This document shows positions 13,788 to 16,715 of a DNA stretch of 16,715 nucleotides, in pieces. Origin of the DNA: Anaerolineales bacterium (GTDB lineage: Bacteria; Chloroflexota; Anaerolineae; Anaerolineales; UBA11858); the NCBI GenBank assembly GCA_015485245.1, contig WFTY01000473.1, forward strand, positions 1 to 16,715. Direction: 5' to 3'. A program made the position numbers and the translations under genes. The notes under the pieces were generated by a model that saw only the letters and a program-made list of their open reading frames with translations, was not told the origin of the DNA and did no database searches. Numbering within the stretch: the stretch's first letter is position 1; every line of letters begins with the position of its first letter.

Positions 13788-15599
13788 TTACAACTCCGGC
13801 GAGCGGGTGACGATGCGCTCCTTTACCATCTGGATGAATTCGCCAACGGGCATGCCGTTCTGGCGCGAGCCATCGCGCTTGCGCAAGGAGACCGTCTGCG
13901 CCTCCACCTCGCGCTGGCCGACCACCAGCATGTAGGGCACCTGCCTCTTCTGAGCGGCGCGAATTTTAGCGTTCATGCGGTCAGAGCCCAGGTCGGCTTT
14001 GGCGCGCACGCCCTCGGCCTTGAGTTGTCGCTCCAGTTTCACAGTGTATTCATTCTGGTCGTCCGTGATCGGGATGATGCTCACCTGCTGCGGCGCCAGC
14101 CACACGGGGAATTTCCCGGCGTAGTGTTCGATCAGAAAGCCGATCATGCGCTCGTGGGTGCTCAACGGGGCGCGGTGGATGCACAACGGAGTTTCGTCCT
14201 CGCCGCGGCTGTTCTTGAATTTCAGGTCAAAGCGCGGCGGGACGGCGAAATCCACCTGGTTGGTCGCCAGGGTGAACTCCTTGCCAATGGCGCTCCACAC
14301 CTGCACGTCGATCTTCGGGCCGTAGAAAGCCGCCTCGCCGGGGACTTCCACGTAGTTGACGTTCCCGTTTTCCATCGCCTGACGTACCATGTCCTCGGTC
14401 TTCAGCCACAGGCGTTCGTTGTCCACATATTTCTTGCCCAGCCCGGCTTTGTCGTGCGTGCTGAAGCGCATAATGTATTTCTCGATGCCGAAGATCTCGA
14501 AGTACTCCATATACATGGCGATCACATCCATGAACTCGCGTTCAAAGTCTTCTTCCGAGCAGTAGATGTGGGCGTCGTTCATCTGCATGGAGCGCACGCG
14601 CATCAGCCCGAAGAGTTCGCCCGATTTCTCGTAGCGGTAGCAGGTGCCGTATTCCGCCAGACGCAGCGGCAGATCGCGGTAGCTGCGCGGCCGGGCGGCG
14701 AAGATTTTGTGGTGCATCGGGCAGTTCATCGGCTTGATGTAGTAGCGCACGCCCTCCATCTCCATCGGCGGGTACATGCTCTCGGCGTAATAGGGCAGGT
14801 GACCGCTGCGGATGAACAGCGCCTCTTTGGTGAGGTGCGGCGTGCGCACGCGCTCGTAGCCGTGCGCCAGTTCGATCTCTTTGGCAAGTTTTTCCAGCTC
14901 CTCGATGATGATCCCGCCATTGGGCAGCCACAGCGGCAGCCCCGGGCCGACCTCTTCGTCAAAGGTGAAGATATCCAGTTCTTTGCCCAGTTTGCGGTGA
15001 TCGCGCTTTTTGGCCTCTTCCAGCATGTGCAGGTGGTCTTTCAGCTCCTGGGGGGTTTTCCAGGCCGTGCCGTAGATGCGCTGGAGCTGCGGGTTGTGCT
15101 CGTCGCCGCGCCAGTAGGCCCCGGCCACGCTGAGCAGTTTGACCGCCGAGGGGTTGATCTGCCCGGTATGCTCGACGTGCGGGCCGCGGCACAGGTCGGT
15201 GAAGGTGTCGTGCGTGTAGAACGAAATCTCCGGCTTCTCGTCCAGCGGGTTGCCGTGTTCGTCCGTGCTGCCGCGCTCCAGGTTTTCGATCAGTTCGAGT
15301 TTATAAGGCTGATCGGCGAAGACTTTTTTTGCCTCCTCGGCGCTGACCACCTTCCTGACGAAGGGGTGCCGCCCGGCGATGATCTGGCGCATGCGCTTTT
15401 CGATGGCTTTGAGGTCCTCGGGGGTGAGGTTGCGCGGCAGGTCGAAGTCGTAGTAAAAGCCGTTCTCAATGGGCGGCCCGATGGCAATCTTGGCCTCGGG
15501 GAACATCTCCATCACCGCCTGCGCCATGATGTGCGCCGCCGAGTGACGGATGCGGTAGAGTTCGGATTTTTCGTACTTCTCGTTGTGTTTGTAGGACAT
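13788..15599 (-). CDS. thrS: Threonyl-tRNA synthetase lacking the TGS domain
   Basis: Charges tRNA-Thr and edits Ser-tRNA-Thr. The 603 residues start directly with the editing domain (H19-SAA-H23 and C137-RGP-H141). The class II core follows: MNC293-P, RVRSMQMNDAH344 and PLCIH475-RAPLSTHERMIG, giving the three zinc ligands Cys293, His344 and His475. An anticodon-binding domain (from about 505) closes the protein. Compared with the E. coli enzyme, the ~60-residue N-terminal TGS domain is absent; only an 18-residue charged leader precedes H19. AAGGAG lies 7 nt before ATG 15599. The frame is open to 15698, but that stretch lies in the T-box terminator and leader. Transcription is controlled by a T-box. 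Confidence 0.97.
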   Translation of the reverse strand: MSYKHNEKYEKSELYRIRHSAAHIMAQAVMEMFPEAKIAIGPPIENGFYYDFDLPRNLTPEDLKAIEKRMRQIIAGRHPFVRKVVSAEEAKKVFADQPYKLELIENLERGSTDEHGNPLDEKPEISFYTHDTFTDLCRGPHVEHTGQINPSAVKLLSVAGAYWRGDEHNPQLQRIYGTAWKTPQELKDHLHMLEEAKKRDHRKLGKELDIFTFDEEVGPGLPLWLPNGGIIIEELEKLAKEIELAHGYERVRTPHLTKEALFIRSGHLPYYAESMYPPMEMEGVRYYIKPMNCPMHHKIFAARPRSYRDLPLRLAEYGTCYRYEKSGELFGLMRVRSMQMNDAHIYCSEEDFEREFMDVIAMYMEYFEIFGIEKYIMRFSTHDKAGLGKKYVDNERLWLKTEDMVRQAMENGNVNYVEVPGEAAFYGPKIDVQVWSAIGKEFTLATNQVDFAVPPRFDLKFKNSRGEDETPLCIHRAPLSTHERMIGFLIEHYAGKFPVWLAPQQVSIIPITDDQNEYTVKLERQLKAEGVRAKADLGSDRMNAKIRAAQKRQVPYMLVVGQREVEAQTVSLRKRDGSRQNGMPVGEFIQMVKERIVTRSPEL

Positions 15600-15660
15600 G
15601 CGCTTACTCCTTATGTTGACCGCGAACTGCCGATCGTGGTCTATCATTTGCCGTCTTAAC

Positions 15661-15693
15661 CAAAAAGCCCGCGCCCATTCCGGGGCGCGAGCT
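15661..15693 (-). terminator. T-box regulated terminator before thrS
   Basis: On the - strand AGCTCGCGCCC pairs over 11 bp with GGGCGCGGGCT (one U-G pair), with a 6-nt loop and then TTTTT. It is about 60 bp before the thrS start and forms when tRNA-Thr is charged. Confidence 0.9.
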
Positions 15694-15924
15694 TCCACTC
15701 ACACGGTTCCACCCGGATTTGCCCTGCGAAAAGCAGAGCATCTCCTTGAGGCCGATAACGGGGCCAGCCGTTTCCCTTACTGCGGCCTGCGCCGGTTCAG
15801 GTCAACGCTCGCGGGGGGTTTTCGCCGGTTGGCGCTCCGGGGAAGGCTCTCAGCCGGTGGCCTTCCTTTTCTGTCGGTGCCGTGCCGGTTACTCGTCCCG
15901 GTCATCGCGTTTTGGATATGTGGT
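15662..15924 (-). promoter_or_regulatory. T-box leader controlling thrS
   Basis: The - strand has the T-box sequence GGGTGGAACCG (15714-15704) before the terminator. Its bulge TGGA would pair with a UCCA tRNA end, so it predicts discriminator U in tRNA-Thr. Upstream, a Stem III-like hairpin (GCTCTGC/GCAGGGC) is present. Stem I appears to close with AACGC (15911-15907) and GCGTT (15808-15804). It contains a loop-E-like pair AGTA and GAA, with a threonine codon ACC at 15819-15817 as the likely specifier. A second ACC lies in an apical hairpin (GGAAGGC/GCCTTCC). Uncharged tRNA-Thr should promote readthrough into thrS. Confidence 0.92.
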
Positions 15925-15930
15925 ATCGCA

Positions 15931-15958
15931 ATTATAGTCTTCTTCCAGACGCTGTCAA
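15931..15958 (-). promoter_or_regulatory. Consensus sigma70-type promoter for the T-box and thrS
   Basis: TTGACA (15958-15953) and TATAAT (15936-15931) on the - strand both match consensus exactly, with a 16-nt spacer. The predicted start is near 15924, about 13 nt before Stem I. Confidence 0.93.
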
Positions 15959-15990
15959 GCGCCGCGCACTTACTGGGTGCAAGCAGAATA

Positions 15991-16110
15991 TGTAGAAACC
16001 ACCCTCCCGCAGGTTGTTGATGATGTGTTGGAGGCCATCCCACGGCTACTCGCAGCGCATTTCAGCCGAAAAATACGCCGCCGAACCTGCGGGAGGATTT
16101 TCAGTCTACA
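15991..16110. repeat. 120-bp element with imperfect terminal inverted repeats (MITE-like)
   Basis: The left end TGTAGA, an A-rich step and CCTCCCGCAGGTT (16003-16015) is mirrored by AACCTGCGGGAGG (16084-16096), a T-rich step and TCTACA (16105-16110). The 68-bp interior has no open frame. The arm core is the same 13 bp as in the palindrome at 13748-13780. It lies between the rhodanese gene and the thrS promoter; the remaining 16111-16203 shows nothing I can name. It may also end the rhodanese transcript. Confidence 0.6.
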
Positions 16111-16203
16111 ACATTTGCATACACCCGCGCTTACCTCACGGCGAGGGGATCGCCTAGATGCTCTATATCCGCGTGCTCCATCTCTCCGTGGTGAAATGAC
16201 CGG

Positions 16204-16665
16204 TTACGGGGTTTGAGTGACTACAGGATAGCCTGCCGCCATCCAGGCGTTTAACCCGCCGGCGACGCTGGTGACGTTCTCAAAGCCGGCTTGCAATAAG
16301 ATGTCGCGCCCAACCTGGCTGCGGTTGCCGGAGCGGCAGATGACCACGATCTCCTGGTCGCGCGGCACTTCGTCCACGCGCTGGGGGAGTTCATCCAGCG
16401 GGATCAGTGTGGTATTGGGGGCGTGGTATGCCTCCCATTCCTGAGGAGTGCGCACGTCGAGTACGAAGACGCCCTGCTGGTATCTCTGGTAAGCCTCGGC
16501 GACTGAAATCTCCGGCGGCAGGTTGCCGGCGTTGGCGCTGGAATCGGAGGATTTCAGCACTACAAAGCCCAGGATGGCGACGAACGCCACAGCGATGCCA
16601 ACCCAAAGCCAGGGGCGTTGCTGTTTGCGGGAACGCTTCTTGGTATATGTTTTCTTTTTTGCCAT
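16204..16665 (-). CDS. Membrane-anchored rhodanese-domain protein
   Basis: A 153-residue protein with a very basic N-terminus, one hydrophobic segment (about residues 19-37) and a single rhodanese domain. The domain shows VFVLDVRTPQEWEAYHAPN, the active-site loop C110-RSGNRS and the closing VAGGLNAWMAAGYP. The catalytic cysteine is present, so sulfur transfer via a persulfide is possible. With the basic N-terminus inside, the domain is probably exposed outside the cytoplasmic membrane. The physiological donor and acceptor are unknown. GGAGG lies 8 nt before ATG 16665. It is separate from thrS, which has its own promoter. Confidence 0.9.
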   Translation of the reverse strand: MAKKKTYTKKRSRKQQRPWLWVGIAVAFVAILGFVVLKSSDSSANAGNLPPEISVAEAYQRYQQGVFVLDVRTPQEWEAYHAPNTTLIPLDELPQRVDEVPRDQEIVVICRSGNRSQVGRDILLQAGFENVTSVAGGLNAWMAAGYPVVTQTP

Positions 16666-16715
16666 GTTTTCTACCTCCAGGAGGTTGGATGCAGAAAACG
16701 CCTTGAGGTTACGGT

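Noticed and set aside
13662..15659. 665-codon open frame on the + strand opposite thrS
   Set aside because: It is a GC-rich antisense shadow of thrS, which has full motifs and start signals.
16131..16181. 16-residue open frame on the - strand with a GGAGAG site before ATG
   Set aside because: Too short to judge, no recognisable product, and it lies in a gap with hairpin-rich DNA. It could be a real small gene, but nothing beyond the start signal supports it.

Overview
The window suggests a high-GC, Gram-positive-like or deep-branching bacterium, most likely a member of Chloroflexota (Anaerolineae-like). The grounds are the translation and envelope cluster thrS-rpsB-tsf-pyrH-frr-uppS-cdsA, a short (201 aa) EF-Ts, a threonyl-tRNA synthetase without the N-terminal TGS domain, RNA regulators typical of that group (T-box, SAM-I, c-di-GMP-I), a tRNA gene without an encoded CCA, and a secreted lipoprotein with LGFP-like repeats. 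This placement is inference from gene content; no 16S gene is present.

Left end (1-3714, + strand). A flavoprotein disulfide reductase related to mercuric reductase and dihydrolipoamide dehydrogenase is interrupted by one in-frame TGA (148-150), exactly at the first cysteine of the redox motif. The frame is otherwise open from a well-placed start at 25, and a hairpin fitting the bacterial SECIS rules lies 32 nt after the TGA. I read this as a selenocysteine (U42-x4-C47) enzyme. A simple gene caller would start it at GTG 151 and lose the FAD-binding region. It is followed, probably in one operon, by a heavy-metal P1B ATPase whose usual CPC membrane motif reads YPC. The pair looks like a metal or redox detoxification unit.

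Middle (3777-6285). A secreted lipoprotein gene lies on the - strand, convergent with the ATPase. About 300 nt upstream of it is a c-di-GMP-I (GEMM-I) riboswitch with its own promoter. A 95-bp palindromic, MITE-like repeat sits between riboswitch and gene. Next come tRNA-Lys(UUU) (-) and thioredoxin (+), driven by back-to-back sigma70-type promoters. Thioredoxin and metK share a bidirectional terminator.

Right two thirds (6308-16665, all - strand). In transcription order: a rhodanese-like membrane protein; thrS under a T-box attenuator; rpsB-tsf-pyrH-frr-uppS-cdsA (translation, UMP kinase, ribosome recycling, isoprenoid carrier and phospholipid synthesis); glpX (gluconeogenesis); and metK under a SAM-I riboswitch. 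Promoters with good -35/-10 boxes precede metK, rpsB and thrS. Intrinsic terminators follow cdsA and tsf, and a strong hairpin follows pyrH.

The most unusual item is the predicted selenoprotein. Others worth attention are the c-di-GMP-controlled lipoprotein with a repeat in its leader, the YPC ATPase, and a family of inverted repeats sharing the core CCTCCCGCAGGTT on both sides of thrS.
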